48,275 nucleotides of DNA from Spirogloea muscicola (GCA_009602725.1 WELB01000153.1:221627-269901); one strand, 5' to 3'; shown: positions 1 through 12,152, counted from the stretch's first letter. Program-made: numbers and translations. Notes: generated from the sequence alone by a model not told the origin.

Positions 1-414
1 GGGTGATACCTTTTACCCCCTGGCCATGGACATCCATGGGTGTTACGGGGGTCGGTGGTCCTCGTTACTTTCGCTGCTGGCCTCTCAAGCTGACCAGCGG
101 CGCCGGGAACGGGGTGCAGCCCTTCCCGGTGGCTCGGTGCCTTTGGGTCTTGTGTCCTGCTACCGTATGCGCTTGTCTATGTCCCTACAGCGGTCCCAGG
201 CGATTGCTTTGCATCGCCGGGCTGGTCGCGCCCTTGCAGCAGCCTCGGGTTTGCGCAGCGGGGTTGCTCTTCCTCCCCTCAGCTCATCTGACTTCCTACT
301 GCTGACTCGGGGGTATTGAGGGCGCCCTGTCTGCCTAGCCTACGGCTCCGTCATGAACACCTGTATGCATCTGGCTGGCAGTGTACAGCCGATTTTTAAA
401 TATCAGCAGCCGCT
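1..414 (+). mobile_element. Non-LTR retroelement, 3' end (ORF C-terminus and 3' UTR)
   Basis: The last part of a retroelement ORF, ending at the TAT-TGA near 317-319, is followed by about 95 bases of 3' UTR. The C-terminal residues (PLAMDIHG-like start, RMRLSMSLQRS, RRAGRALAAASG, SSDFLLLTRGY) recur at 28.7 kb and 45.3 kb on the other strand and in decayed form at eight other places. The UTR carries a short stem-loop, GGCTG/CAGCC at 373-390, then an AT-rich end. The 5' side is cut by the window edge. Identification rests on the internal copies, one of which is continuous with a recognisable reverse transcriptase. Confidence 0.75.
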
Positions 415-809
415 TTCCTTTCTCCGCCGCGCCTGCCTCCCTCCGCCCTCGAGGGACCCACCTGGCCCCGGACCCCCCCTTCTCCCCCCCCCCTCGCGGC
501 AAAGCCCCGGCCAGGCGGGCGCCTCGAGCACCCCCGCCATGGCTCCACCCGCCGCTCCGCCGCCGACTCGCTGCCCTCCCCAAGGCTCCTCCGCTCCCTC
601 CTCCGCCCTTCCACACCCCTCGCCTGCCAGACCCTTCAGCGCAGCGCTGGATCTGGCCATCATCTAGCTGGGAGACTGGAGGCCCCCGCGACTTGAGGGC
701 CGCCGTCGCTTGGCATCGGACAAGCTTGCAGCGACGCTCGGCTTCTGGCTTGACGGTTCTGTGCTCGGAGTTCGCCTTATCACTGCCGCCAGCGGACCAG
801 CGGTCCACG

Positions 810-3653
810 ATGGCGGTCGACTCAAGTGGGGCTTGGCGGCTGCTCGCAGTGTGCACGCTGGTCTGCAGTGCGGCAGCCGGCGTGCTGTCGCAGGGCACCA
901 CCTCCGCCACAGGGCCGACGCCGCCGCCGGGCGAGCCGCCGCTTCCGCCTCCACAGCCCGGTGGCTCCGATTACGCCACGTACTCCAGAGTGGGCTACGA
1001 GACGTTCATCTGGGGCCAGCCGCTGGTCGCCTTCTTCTGCGAGCAGGCCACGACTGGCGTCGTCAATGGCTACTCGCACCAGTCCGCCATCGCTCGCGCC
1101 GGCACGACCGGTACGTCGACCGCGTTGCTGCGTGCCCGCTCTGGCCTCCATGACTTCCTGCTGTGTCAGGGCTTGCGGTCGTGCATGCATTGCGAGGACA
1201 AGGAGAATGTACTCAATTGCGAACTGCTGTGCTTCCAGACATCCCGTTTCCGAATGTTGACACGTTGTATGGAGCGGCGTTTCTGGACCTTGCCGGGGGC
1301 CCGCAGGTGCTGTCGATGCCCGACTTTGGGAAGGGGCGCTACCACAGGTGCGAGAGCTGGCAGGCACTCCCAAGCTGATGCAAATGATCACTACAAAGCA
1401 GACCTCTCCTTTGCTGCACTTATTAACTTCGCTCAGCTCCTGGCGAATACTGAGTCATCCCAATCACAGCTTTCATTTGCAGTGCTGCTTTCTTCGAGGC
1501 GTATGGGAGCGCAATCAGCATCAATGGCAGCCTTGCCAATGGCTGCGGGCCCACGACATTCCTCATCACCGGACCAGACTGGAATGGCACCAGCTCGCCG
1601 GCCCTTGCAGGCTCCTCCATCCAGGTCGAAGGCAGTCCGCATGGTTGCCAACGACGACTGTGCTCGACTTGGAGAGGAGGGTGTCCTCTGCCATCATTGC
1701 TGGAGTCAAAGCTGCGTCACAAAAAGACTTGGAAATTGCACCAAGCTAATGGGCTGTTATTCGTGACCCTCCGCACGCTTGAGACGTGCTGCAGAGCCCG
1801 ACCAACGACGTCTTTCTCATCACACGGGTCCGCGTGGCAAATGCCACTGACCTGGCCTCGGCATCACAGCTGTCGTCAAAAATCTACCTCTCCTCACTGA
1901 CTACGTACCTCGAGAACAACAGCAGCTCGAGTGCCAACAGCTCTGCAGCGCCAGCCCCGGACCCACCATCATCATCCCTGTCAGAAGCTTTGCAGGTGTA
2001 GAAGCCCGTTGCAGCGCCTGCCAATCTGTATATAAGAAAGTGGCTGAAATCACATGTGTCCACCAAAGGGCTCACCATTAATGAGTAGGGAAATGTTGAC
2101 GTGGCATTGCAGAGGCTCGTGCTCATTGGCAGAGGGCTCGTGAACGACCCTCCACCAGACACGGCAGGAAATAATCGCGTTGTCCATGACGTGAGTAAAC
2201 GACCCTGCCATATGTTACCCTCTTGTCAGCCGTTGCTTTGAGACCTTCACATCGTTTTCACAATGTCACATCTGATGCCTTCATTGACTCTCAACCTTTT
2301 CTCAACCTTTTCTAACTTCCCTGTCTCTGCCGTTTTGATCTGCATTGGCCCACGACATCACCTCTTCGTTTGTTGTGTATGTCCAGATGGCTATGATCGG
2401 CATAAGCCGAACAGCAGGCTTCAACCCTTACAACGTCACAGGGGAGCAGGCGAGGGCCCTCAATGTGTCCCAAGTTGCCGCTGACACGTCTATCCAGGCC
2501 TGGATGGTTGGCACAACAATCAATGATTCATATAGCAGGTTGTGGACTCGTGGTCTTTTCTCCTTGTGATCACCAGCTCTGATAGTAGTCTGCTATGACC
2601 TGCAAGTTGCTATATGAGAGGGTCACATACCACCTCTACTCTAGCTTACCACTTACGTCCATGCTGCTGGTTGACTTGACAACGGGATCCCTGAGCTTGA
2701 GCAGCGTCCGTGCAGCGTCAACCACTGGGCCCCTACCGACGTGCTATACAACCAAGACCAGTTCCTTCAGAGGGCAGCAGCGGCTGCTCGTGGAGGCCTA
2801 GGAGCGCTGCCCCGCTATGAGTGTATCTACTTCCTCTGTTACGAGGTGAGCCAGTGTGAAGCTTGCTGTTGTGCCCTCGTCTCACATTCCTTCCGTGACC
2901 TCAGGTGCCGGTCCACCTCAACCTGAGAGAAGTACCAGCTTTATCTGCATTCAGAAATCTGGACTCTCAGTGATTGCGGCTCTTTCATCCGTCCACTTAC
3001 ACTTGCTGCTCTGCAATAACAGTAGCCTGCATGTAGAATGACTTGGTCAAGCCTGGGTTAGTCATGCCGTCTAGACAGGGGAGCAGGCTGAAGATGATTA
3101 CAACGCGTTCGTGGGTCGTGCAGTCACAAGACGGGCAAATCTTGGAAGGGTCGTCCCAATACATCCTACCGCTCGACCCGCCAGCGGTGCGAGGCTTCTG
3201 GTCCGTGACACTCTACAACTTGTCCAGTCAGAGCCTGCCAACTGGCGTCAGCAAGTCGTCGGTAGGAGACAGCACCCCTGGACTGGAGGTCAGTTTGGAC
3301 ATCAAAGGCTTACTGGGGGCCTGAGAACACACATTCACGTATCCTTATTGCTGTTGCCACATTTGGGACCCGTGTACATGCTAACGAGCTTCATCGTACT
3401 CCAGGCGGATTCAAATGGCACGGTGACCATCTTCATTCAGCCAGGCAGCCCTGGAGCAGCGCTGGAGGCCAACTGGCTACCATCTGTGCCGGGGATGTTA
3501 GTGGCGCTCATCCTCAGAGCGTATGGGCCTTCGCCCAGTGTGCTGAACGGTTCTTACGTTCCAGCTGCTGTCCTGCTCACGGCGCCTCGATCAAGTCCCA
3601 CGCTTGCAAACTTCACCCTCGATCCGCTCACAATGTGGGGCATCCAGACGTAG
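810..3653 (+). CDS. Secreted DUF1254/DUF1214 domain protein, ten exons
   Basis: Proposed exons are 810-1110, 1239-1347, 1483-1624, 1795-1995, 2113-2190, 2387-2538, 2716-2845, 2905-2931, 3079-3288 and 3405-3653; all introns are GT-AG and the phases fit, giving about 532 residues. The start is the ATG before a hydrophobic signal-like segment (LLAVCTLVCSAAAG), followed by a proline-rich linker. Exon 2 holds the DUF1254 core (FPNVDTLY...FLDL, then LSMPD), exon 3 FLITGPDW, and exon 4 opens with SPTNDVF. Exons 9 and 10 hold the DUF1214 signature (GFWSVTLYN, then GTVTIFIQ and NWLP). These paired domains are common in bacteria and fungi and have no established reaction. The 27-base exon 8 is the weakest part of the model. 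Several NxS/T sites fit secretion. It is isolated between a retroelement end and the kinase array. Confidence 0.78.
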
Positions 3654-4238
3654 GTCATAGCTGCGAAGTTTTCTTCTGAAAACTTCTGATGCAAGTTCCG
3701 TTCTGCACATGAGCAAGCTGCCACACGCTTTGAGTTCCCCTCCTTTTACTTCCCCGCTGGCTGGATGGCTGGCATCTTCGTGGCTGCGGTCGAGCGTAGC
3801 TTTGGGAACAGAGCACCACTGCTGAGCTGCTGGAGGCTGTGTATTCGGTTGCTGCAGGCGCAGTGGTTATGGATTGACTACTAGGAAGTTGTGTTAGGGG
3901 CGTTCGGGCAGGATCACTTTGTGCACTTGATTTGCGTCTGCATCTCGTGACCTACCCTTGTGCATTCACACCATGACCTCTTGCTAGCCACCACCTTTTG
4001 CGTGGATTGGCTGCTATTGGCCAGTCTCATCAGACAAACTTGCAGGCAAAGTTTGCAAATCTAGGGAAATGGCCGTAGGATTGAAAGGCCAAAAACATGA
4101 CGGAGATTGTGACGTAGCCACAGTAACCCTGGTCAACTGCCGCAAGTTGGTTGGGGGCTATTGAGCACTAACTAGTAGCCACTTGCATAGCTTTGCGCTG
4201 AGCGTACTCAGCTCACTCCGACCTTGTCAAACTTATCT
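3654..4238. other. Intergenic, no gene seen
   Basis: This is the 3' flank of the DUF1254/1214 gene. Reading frames are short and closed. No tRNA or clear repeat was found. Confidence 0.5.
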
Positions 4239-4859
4239 GGGCTGGCCTTTGACAGCCCGCCCCTCATGAAAGAGCTGCTTATTTCTTTCTTGTAATACAC
4301 AAATACTGCAGCCTTTTGTGGGAGGAATCTCTTGAGCCATCGCCCCCTTTGGCTGAGCTTCTTCTCTTCTTGAGCTGCCTACCGCTAATAGGCTTAGCTC
4401 CCCTCTTCCGTCTTCATGTACAAGCTGGCCGAGGGCTGCGTGCCTTCATCACTGTGGTTGTCACAGGCATACAAAGGACCTAGCACCGACCTACATTGCA
4501 GGCCACGTGGTGGGTAGTGCAGAACGGAAAACGTTGCAGCACTGCTCTGACTAAGCTAGCTGTGATCACCTCCTACCAGCTGCTATCGACACCTATGGTT
4601 GGCCAGGTCCTGAATTCCACATCTTACTTGAAGGACTGCCAGCAGTATGTGTGCTCGTTGTGAGGATGTGCTTTCCGCTTTGATGGGCTTGCCGGCAGTA
4701 TACCTCCCGTTCTCGTTCCGTTGTGTCAGTATGCCAGCAGCGACGTTATGCCCATGCTCTGCATCAAAAGCTGGCGGAACTCTGGCTGATGAGGGGGGGC
4801 TTGCCTTTTGCCGGCCACTTTTCAGGAAGGGTAGCGACCTCTACGTGCTGAGGCCTTGA
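4239..4859 (+). mobile_element. Two decayed non-LTR retroelement 3' fragments in tandem
   Basis: A perfect stem-loop at 4239-4258 (GGGCTGG / CAGCCC type) marks the 3' end of one copy. About 300 bases on, from near 4555 to the TGA at 4857-4859, lies the C-terminal region of a second copy. It can be recognised because it parallels the copy at 41.0-41.3 kb (CTGCTATCGACA / CTGCAATCGACA, GGGCTTGCC, SSDLYVLT-like end). Reading frames are broken. Confidence 0.5.
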
Positions 4860-5026
4860 AGCTTTCAGTGAACGACTCTGTTGTCGTTCACTGCCTGGAA
4901 GCCACCGCTTATTACTGGCACGGTTGTTCCCATGTACCCGTGTCGTCGGCTCTTTGCGGCAAGCGGTTGCATCCTGCTGCTCAGTAGAAGCCGAGATCAG
5001 GCCACACCGCACGCACGACCAGCTGC

Positions 5027-5222
5027 TGTGCAGGCCGACTTGCGTTGCAGGCCTGCACAATTCTCCTCAAAGACCGTGCAGACGACGTCAGTGAAGTAGT
5101 AGCCAGGCAACCGAACCAAGCCCGTACCCTCTGCTTGAGCTGCGGTGCACGAGTTTGACGACATGACAGCGCCTCCTTGAAGGGGCCACGTCCATCCTTC
5201 TGAGAATGCGGCATGGCGGAGT
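5027..5222. repeat. 3' flank shared by kinase genes 1 and 2 (copy 1)
   Basis: About 200 bases downstream of the kinase 1 stop codon closely match 12426-12634 downstream of kinase 2 (for example the stretch around AGTAGCCAGGCAACCGAACC in both). The duplication that made the pair therefore included 3' flanking DNA. Confidence 0.7.
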
Positions 5223-8200
5223 TCAGGCCGGCCGAGCCCCAAAGCTGCGGAGGTCCTCCAAGAGCTGGACGACTTGGCCCATCGATGGTCGCGAGGACGG
5301 AGCCTGCCGGGTGCACGCCAGCCCCACCTTGAGCATGCCAAACATCTCGTCTGCCAGCTTACCACCCTGCGGTCCAGCCTCGGGGACAGACCCATTGGCG
5401 GCCACGAGCGGCAGTAGCAAGGGGTCGAGGAAGGCAGTCAGGGGCGCTCCCTCCCGCAGCAGGCGGTTGACCCAGTGCATCAAGCTGCCATCGCCCTCTG
5501 CTTGCCCAAACCGCGAGTCGGTGGGCTTGCAACCAGTAACAAGTCGCAGCAGCACAATACCGAAGCTGAAGACGTCGGTCTTCTCATTCACCTGGCCGCT
5601 AGAGGCATATTCTGGAGCAAGATACCCAATTGTACCTGGATATGCAGCAACAGAAACGCTTGAGCGTGCAGCTGCAATCAAGAACCCATTTTGCCATTAG
5701 CATGATAGCATGTCAATGAGAGCAGGTAGCACTCCGCCTCACCAGCCACTGCCGTGCTCATGTGCGTGTCTGTCAGATCGAAATGCTTGGCGAGGCCAAA
5801 GTCGGCAACACGAGCCTCGCCCTCTTCACTGAGCAGGATGTTTGCCGGCTTAATGTCACGGTGTACCACTCTAGGTGTGCACTCCTCGTGCAAGTACCTG
5901 TAGGAGGTTGTTGGCATGTCAGTGATGCCTGCAGAAATACTAAAAGCTGGGGGAATGTTTCATAACTATGAGGAAAGCATAGTAGATTTCGTGAAAGACA
6001 TCCCTGAGACAGCTCCCCACCTGATACCGCGAGCAGCACCTAGTGCGACTCTGCAGCGGAAAGTCCAGGGCTCGATCATGGTCCGCCAGGGGGTCACTCT
6101 GCCGAGCGCGTCCTCCAAGCTGCCGCCACTCATGTAGTCATAGATAATCAGGAGCTCTACGGTGGCCGATGAGCCAGAGCTGGCATAGTAGCCTCGCAGC
6201 GACACCAAATTTATGTGTTTGATGCCGCCAAGCGTCTCCACCTCCGCTAGAAACTCCTTCTGCCCCTGCCCTGCGCCTGTCACCAGCTTTTTAATAGCCA
6301 GCACCAGGCCCGACGGCAGGATCGCCCTGCAATAACGAGGTATCACAAGGTGTTTGCCTCAACTTCAGGCAGAGAGTCATAAGTCAACCTCAGGAACTTG
6401 GATGATGACATTCCCCAAAGCTCAAAGCTATCCTGCAGGATACAATCACAATGAGGACCTCCGATGTAAGAGCTTACTTGTACACGGAGCCGAAACCGCC
6501 ACGACCAATGAGGTGTGCCTCACTGAAGTTGTCCGTGGCAGTGAGGAGGTCGTCCATGGTAAATTGGCTCTTGCCCTGGCCAAGGAAGAGCACCAGGCCT
6601 GTCCTGTACGAGCCCCCACGGAAACTGCCCGAGCTGCCTTGTGACTTCCGAAAGGTACCGGGCGTCCACAACCAGTCCTGGAGATGTGTGAATGAAAACG
6701 CCTCATGGCGACCGTGCTTTCGCTTGAGGACAACAAGGACCAGTGCCACCGCCAGAACTGCTGCTGCACCAATGGCGATGCCAACAACTGCCCCTGTGGA
6801 GATGCTTGAAGACTTAGATTTCACGGGGGCACATGGCGGAAGAGGCCCCCCGCACAGGCCGGCATTCCCAGCATAGCTGGTAGCCTTGAAGGCCGTGAAT
6901 GCGCCCGCAGTGGGCACGGCACCGCTGAGGTTGTTGTAGGAGACATTGAAGTAGGTGATCGTGGTGATGTTTCCAAGAGCGCTAGGAATTGTCCCATTCA
7001 GCTCGTTGGTGGAAAAGTCAAGGACCTGCAGGAAGGGCAGCTGGCCAAGAGTTGCCGGGATGGGGCCAGAGAATCTGTTGGCATGCAGGGACAGGCTCCG
7101 CAGATTCACCAGGCCACTGAGGCTTGCTGGAAGTGTGCCCGACAGCTGCGGAAGGTACACAGGAGCTTGCTGAGCCCTCTTTTTTCAGGTACTGTTACCG
7201 CGGGAGCCAAGGAGATCGAAGCTCACTAGAGGCAGCACAACACAGCTCTGTTGGCATACGTGCATTGCAGGGCTAGAGCTCACATGATTGTTGTCGAGCT
7301 GGAGGTACTGCAGGCTGGTGGCATTGCTGAGGTCGGCTGGGAGCAGCCCGCTGAAAGCATTGTGAGAAAGGTCCAGGCTGTACAGCGTACTGTAGACGCC
7401 ACTACCGGCGGGATGATGTCTCCGAGCGAGTTGCCAGAGAGGTCCAGCACCACCAAGCTGGGCGCGGCCAGCAGCTCGGAGGGCAGGTTGCCAGAGAGCG
7501 TGTTGTTGCTGAGATCAAGTACAGACAGGTTTGGGAGGCGTGCAAGCGCAGCCCGGATGGTGCCAGACAGTTGGTTGTTGCTGAGGTACAGTGAGGAGAG
7601 GCGCGAGCAGTTGCCAAGCTCCGGCGGGATCAAGCCGCTCAGGTTGTTGTTGCTGAAGGAGAAATACTGCAACTGGTGCAGAGCTCCAAGCTCACGCGGG
7701 ATGCCCCCGCCGAGTCGGTTGCCACTGGCGTCTAGACTCTGCATATTGTGCAGTGTTCCAAGCTCCCGAAGTACTGGACCCGTCAGCTCGTTTCCAGTTA
7801 AGGTGAGATATTGCAGCGACCGCAGACCACTGAAGCTTGCCGGGATGCCCCCACTGAGCCGATTGGTGGAGAGATCGAGGCGCTGCATTGCGGTCAGGTT
7901 GCCAAGGACTGCCGGGATCGTCCCTGTGAGGTTATTATCGAAGAGGTACAGGATCTGGAGCTGGTGTAGCGCCCCGAGGCTTGCTGGGATGCTGCCTGTG
8001 AGCCGATTGCTGTACAGTCGCAGGGAGGTCAGCGCCGAGAGTTGGCCGAGCTCTGGCGGAATGCTGCCAGTCAGTTGGTTGCTGTAGAGTCCGAGATATG
8101 TGAGCCTCGACAGGTTTCCGAACGTCGGCGGGATGCTGCCTGTGAGCCGATTGTCGTGGAGCCTAAGCATCGTGAGCATGGGCAGGCCGCCGAGGCACGC

Positions 8201-8998
8201 TGGGATGATGCCGGTCAGGCTGTTGTTGAAAAGGTGCAGCTCCTGCAGGAGGCTGCACTCGCAAATGCTTTGTGGGATTGGGCCCACCAAGGCATTATAT
8301 GAGATGTCCAGCGACCTCAGGGCCGGCACGCCAGTGGTTTCGAGGACGCGGCCGCTGAAGTTGTTCGAGCCAAGCAGGAGGAAGAGGAGAATTGGCAGCG
8401 ACCCATTGGTGAGGCATTGCGGGAGGCTCCCAGTGAGGCCGTTGAAACTCGTATCGAAGAGGACGATGGCCGAAGCGTTGCAGAGTGCCGCCGGCACGGC
8501 GCCAGAGAGGGAGTTGTAGGCGAGGCCCAGGAAGTTGAGGCGCGGTAGGAGGCCCAGCGAAGCTGGGATGGCGCCGCTGAGGCTGTTGTTGTACAGCACG
8601 AGCTGCTCCAAGGCCGCCAGGTCGCCGAGCGACGCCGGGATGGGCCCCGACAGGGCATTGTTGCCGAGGTTGAGCTGCTCCAGTGCCGCCAGGCCGCCGA
8701 GCGCGCTGGAGAGGCCGCCGGACAGCCCGGACGCCTCGAGGTCCAGCTGCGTGACGCGGCCGTCGCGGCACTTGACGCCCACCCAGGAGACGTTGCCAAT
8801 CCCGCAGGGCCCGGCGCCGCCGGCTGCCCAGCCGGCGAGGACGCCATGGGGGTCGCGCAGGCCGTCCTTGAAGGCCAGCAGCGCCGCCTAATCCGCCGCG
8901 CCATTGCTGCCGGCCAAGCCGCCGCCGCAGCGTCAGCTCAACGACCGGCCAAGGCGCGAGCAGAGGAACGCCAGCAGCCGCAGGCGGAATGGTGACAT
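5223..8998 (-). CDS. LRR receptor-like Ser/Thr kinase, copy 1 (LRR exon disrupted)
   Basis: The 3' exons are clear: 5223-5635, 5743-5897, 6021-6326, 6478-7145, then a long LRR exon from 7284 to about 8887. The protein order is LRRNT, about 20 LRRs (xLxxNxLxGxIPxxLG), a transmembrane helix ([20 protein letters not shown]) and a cytoplasmic kinase of the plant RLK/Pelle family. Kinase motifs are complete: GRGGFGSVY, the VAIKK-type lysine, [14 protein letters not shown] and APEY. The kinase resembles the LRR-X (PSKR/EMS1-like) group, by inference. There are two problems. Against copy 2, one base is missing near 7409-7412, shifting the frame at the end of the LRR exon. Also, an in-frame TAG (8888-8890) and an upstream TGA separate the LRRs from a signal-peptide-like ATG at 8996-8998, although that TAG could be a splice acceptor. 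It is either a pseudogene or a sequencing error plus an unresolved first intron. Confidence 0.8.
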
Positions 8999-9230
8999 TT
9001 CTGACGAGCTGCCGCCACAGGCGCTGCCGCCTGCACCGCGAGCTCCGTGGGCGGGAGCCTCTTCGTGGGCCAGCGCCGGGACCCACGAATGCGGAGCGCG
9101 GCAGCGGCGGCGCTGGAAAGCGCGGCGGCGGCGGCAGGCTCACCCCGCGGCGGCGCTGCAGCAGGCTGGCGCGGCGCATCGCAGCAGCGGCGGGAGCAGA
9201 AGCAGCAGCAGCAGCGGCGGCAGCCGCGGC

Positions 9231-9232
<2 letters not shown>

Positions 9233-9262
<30 letters not shown>

Positions 9263-9263
9263 N
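9233..9263. other. 30-T run ending in a single N (probable assembly artefact)
   Basis: Thirty T residues are followed by N inside GC-rich sequence, at the 5' end of kinase 1. The equivalent place upstream of kinase 2 is a 231-base N gap, so this is a region that sequences badly. The length and reality of the T run should not be trusted. Confidence 0.7.
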
Positions 9264-9538
9264 GCCGGCGGCGGCGGCGGGCTCCGCGGCGCGCGGGCCG
9301 CCGCGGGAGGCGGCTGAGAATGCGGGCCCCCGGGGTTGCCGAGAATGTGGGCCCTCGGGATTGCCGACTCCTGGGCCGGCCGGCCGCGGGGTGACGGTAC
9401 GGCCGTCGATCTGGATCTGGCCACTCAGCCCCATAGAATCTGCCGATACGCGGATTGGCCCCTCGCCCGGCGCCGCCGCACTAGCGGCGACTGCCCGTGC
9501 GGCGCCCTCCAACTGCCCAGCCGACTTCCAGTTATGCA

Positions 9539-9550
9539 TGCCACGTGGCA
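9539..9550. promoter_or_regulatory. Palindromic G-box (CACGTG) upstream of kinase 1
   Basis: TGCCACGTGGCA is a perfect 12-base palindrome about 540 bases upstream of the candidate start of kinase 1. A CACGTG also lies in the matching upstream stretch of kinase 2 (16913-16918). CACGTG is the core bound by plant bZIP and bHLH factors. A role here is inference. Confidence 0.3.
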
Positions 9551-9589
9551 CTTGGACATTGGCCACGGGGCGGCTGCTTCAGATCTCCC

Positions 9590-11600
9590 ACCTCCGTACG
9601 CCAGCACCGACTGTTGTGAAGCAGCTCGAACATCAGATGTGAGCTCGTCCCCGAGCTTGCCCGCCTTCCCGGCTCGGCCATGGCTAGCCGAGCGACCTGC
9701 TGTGGCAGACAAGGAGCGGCGAGGTGGAGACGCTGCGGACCCAGACGGGCACTCGCCAAGGGGATCCTCTGGTGGGCTTCTTTTCTGTGCTGGCTCACAG
9801 CCGCGCTCTCCAGGCCACCGCCGGGGCGCACCCCCGCGTCCTCCTGCCAACCTACGCTGAGCGACACCAAAGTGGTCCGGCAGCCCGTGGGGCGTGGTGG
9901 CAGCCACCGCCACACTACGGCAACAGCTGGCCGCCCTCGGAGTGTCCATCAGGGCTGAGATGTGCGTCGCGTGGTCTCCTGGGGGACTTCCTGTCCCCTT
10001 GCCACTGCCCCAGGGGTGCCAGACTCATTCGGGCGACCTCACCATCTTGGGTGTCCCAATCGGCACACCGTCTCTCCTGGACGAGCAGCCCAGCTCCGGG
10101 AGCACCTCCGGCCTGCGGCCCGCCTCACAGCTGCAGGACATGCAGCTGGCCCTGGCGATGCTCACCAAGAGCATCCTGCAGCGTCCTGTTTTTATCCCCC
10201 ACCACCTCACGCGGGCTACCCCTCCCTGCCCCGAGGTGCGGGCGGCCTATGCCACATTCGACACCGGCGTCCTAAAGAGCGTGGCGACCTTATCCGCCAC
10301 AAGGGCTTCCTCACGTCTCCAGCTGCTGTGCACCAGGCCACTCTGCCTTTTGGCCATGGCGGCCTTGGCCGCCGCTCGCTCGCCGGCGCCTGCAGGCCAG
10401 CGTACTCGGCAGCTAGACGCACAGATCGCCGCGTCGATGTCACAGCGCTTCTTCCTCGATGGGCGGCCTATGTTGCAGCAGGCTGTGGCGGAAGTGAAGA
10501 CCATTTTGCTGCCCTTTCAAGTGGCGCTTCGCTCGGCTCACCATGCCTAACTCGCCGCATGGTAACGGCGTGGTCACCTTTGCACACTTGGTCCACTCCG
10601 CCGACTTGCGGGCGCAGGCGCGGTACATGGCCGAGGTCGCAAGGCAGCCTTCACGGCCACGCTGCAGCTACTCCCCCCGACAGACGTGCGCGGGCAGGCC
10701 CGGCTGCGGTCGGCATCCTCCCCTGGCCCGGCGGCCTGGCTCACCGCCCTTCCGCTCTACGAGCGGATGCCGGACGAGATCTTCCGAACGGCGGTCCATC
10801 GCCTGCTGAATCCCCCCGCCCTGTCCTTTGGGAGTGCTGTAGTGCGAGTGCGGGGAACGGTCGACGGATCCAGCGGAGCTGCCTCCGCTGCGCAACCGGA
10901 GGCGAGCGCACTGCTGCCCATGACCTCCTCAGGGATTCCACGTTCGGCATTTTCCTGGAGGCTGGGTACACTGTGGCGCTGGAGAATACATCCTTCATGC
11001 CTATCCTGCAGAAGGCGGATGGACTCCACACTCGGCGGGTCGACCTGGTGGCCACCACGGCAGGCGGCGGCCCGCACGTCATCCCCGATGTTGCCCCCGT
11101 GTTGTCACCCCGCACGTTGTCCCCGTATTGTCACCACTGTTGTGGTGGACCGCTCCAATCCGGGGCTTTCTGCCTCGAGGGCTGGCCATGCTGCGAGGAC
11201 AATGCCGCTCGCACCAAAACGACGAAGCACGCATCCCGGCAGGGGACGCATTCGTAACCCTGGCTCGGGAAGTGCACGGGGCTCTCCCGCAGGCGAGGTG
11301 GGCAGGCTCACTTTAACGCCGCTGGCTCGCTACTCGGGTCTATCGGATGCGCCTCTTCCGATAGAGGTCGGTCCTCCAGCGGTCCGTGGCCCACGCCTTG
11401 CGTGCCGGCTGTGCTTTAGCTGCAGCCTCTGCCTTTCGTCATAGGGATTGCTTTCCGGCTGCTAGTCCTTCGGAATCACGGCTCCTCACTTGTGATTACT
11501 AAGTGATTCATCCTACCCAAGCTCGGAGACAGCGGTTTGGCCCCTTCGGACTGTGTCAATGATTTGGGGGCTGGCTGTTCACAGCCCTCGCCCCCTTTGG
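9590..11600 (+). mobile_element. Degenerate non-LTR retroelement: reverse transcriptase, endonuclease-type region, 3' stem-loop
   Basis: Reverse transcriptase blocks are visible in shifting frames: TQTGTRQGDPLVGFF, then the broken catalytic box around LLPTYA, then LTILGVPIG, as in the copy at 33 kb. Further on, near 10900-11100, are TGGERTAAHDLLRD and RRVDLVA...GGG, the C-terminal region that resembles a restriction-like endonuclease (D...D spacing). A GGGCTGG...CAGCCC stem-loop at 11568-11587 marks the 3' end. Frameshifts are frequent, so the copy is dead. It separates kinase copies 1 and 2. Confidence 0.75.
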
Positions 11601-11604
11601 GAGA

Positions 11605-12146
11605 GCCACTTCATTTCTGGAGAACACGTCTGTCATGCCCATCCAGCTGTTGCCTGACGGTCGTCTCCATACACGGTGCGCTGACCTGGTCAATCCTGCC
11701 CAGAGGGGGTCCACGAATCATAGTGGACATCGTGACTACCGACTCCGTCGACTCCGCCAATCCCATAAACCAGCAACGGAAGCAGGGCACGCGGTTGGAA
11801 AGGCTGCTAGCAGGGAAGAGCGCCATAACGTAAATGACCTGCCTGTGATGAGGTTGGCGCTCACGATGGTCGTGCACGGGGCATTACGCATCTGTGGCTG
11901 GGCCTTTCTGCAGCGGCTTGCACGGCGGGCAATCGATCGTCGGCAGGACAGCAAGGCGGCTTCGAAGCCGCCGGGTCGCTTGCCCAGGTGTTCTGCATGC
12001 AACTGGTCATCTCCTTCCAACTTTCCCAGGCTAACACAGTGCACTTGCGGGCAGGCCACGCTTTGGCTGCTACTTCTGGGTATCGTCGAGGTGCCTCAGT
12101 TCCAGCTGCAAGTTACTCTGATGTGCGGCTGCTGACTCGAGGAAAG
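11605..12146 (+). mobile_element. 5'-truncated retroelement C-terminal fragment
   Basis: Immediately behind the stem-loop of the preceding copy begins another C-terminal region, in broken frames. It shows SVMPIQLLPDGRLHTR, then RIIVDIVTTDS, and ends with a LLTRG-like tail near 12146. It is a 5'-truncated insertion placed head-to-tail with the previous element. Confidence 0.65.
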
Positions 12147-12152
12147 TAAGGG

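Noticed and set aside
5027-5222. Conserved frame downstream of kinases 1 and 2 as an extra kinase exon
   Set aside because: The kinase ends at a clear stop in both copies, and the similarity is explained by duplicated 3' flank.
9264-9566. 101-codon minus-strand frame starting MANVQVPRG upstream of kinase 1
   Set aside because: It runs into the T/N artefact, is GC-driven and has no counterpart frame upstream of kinase 2.
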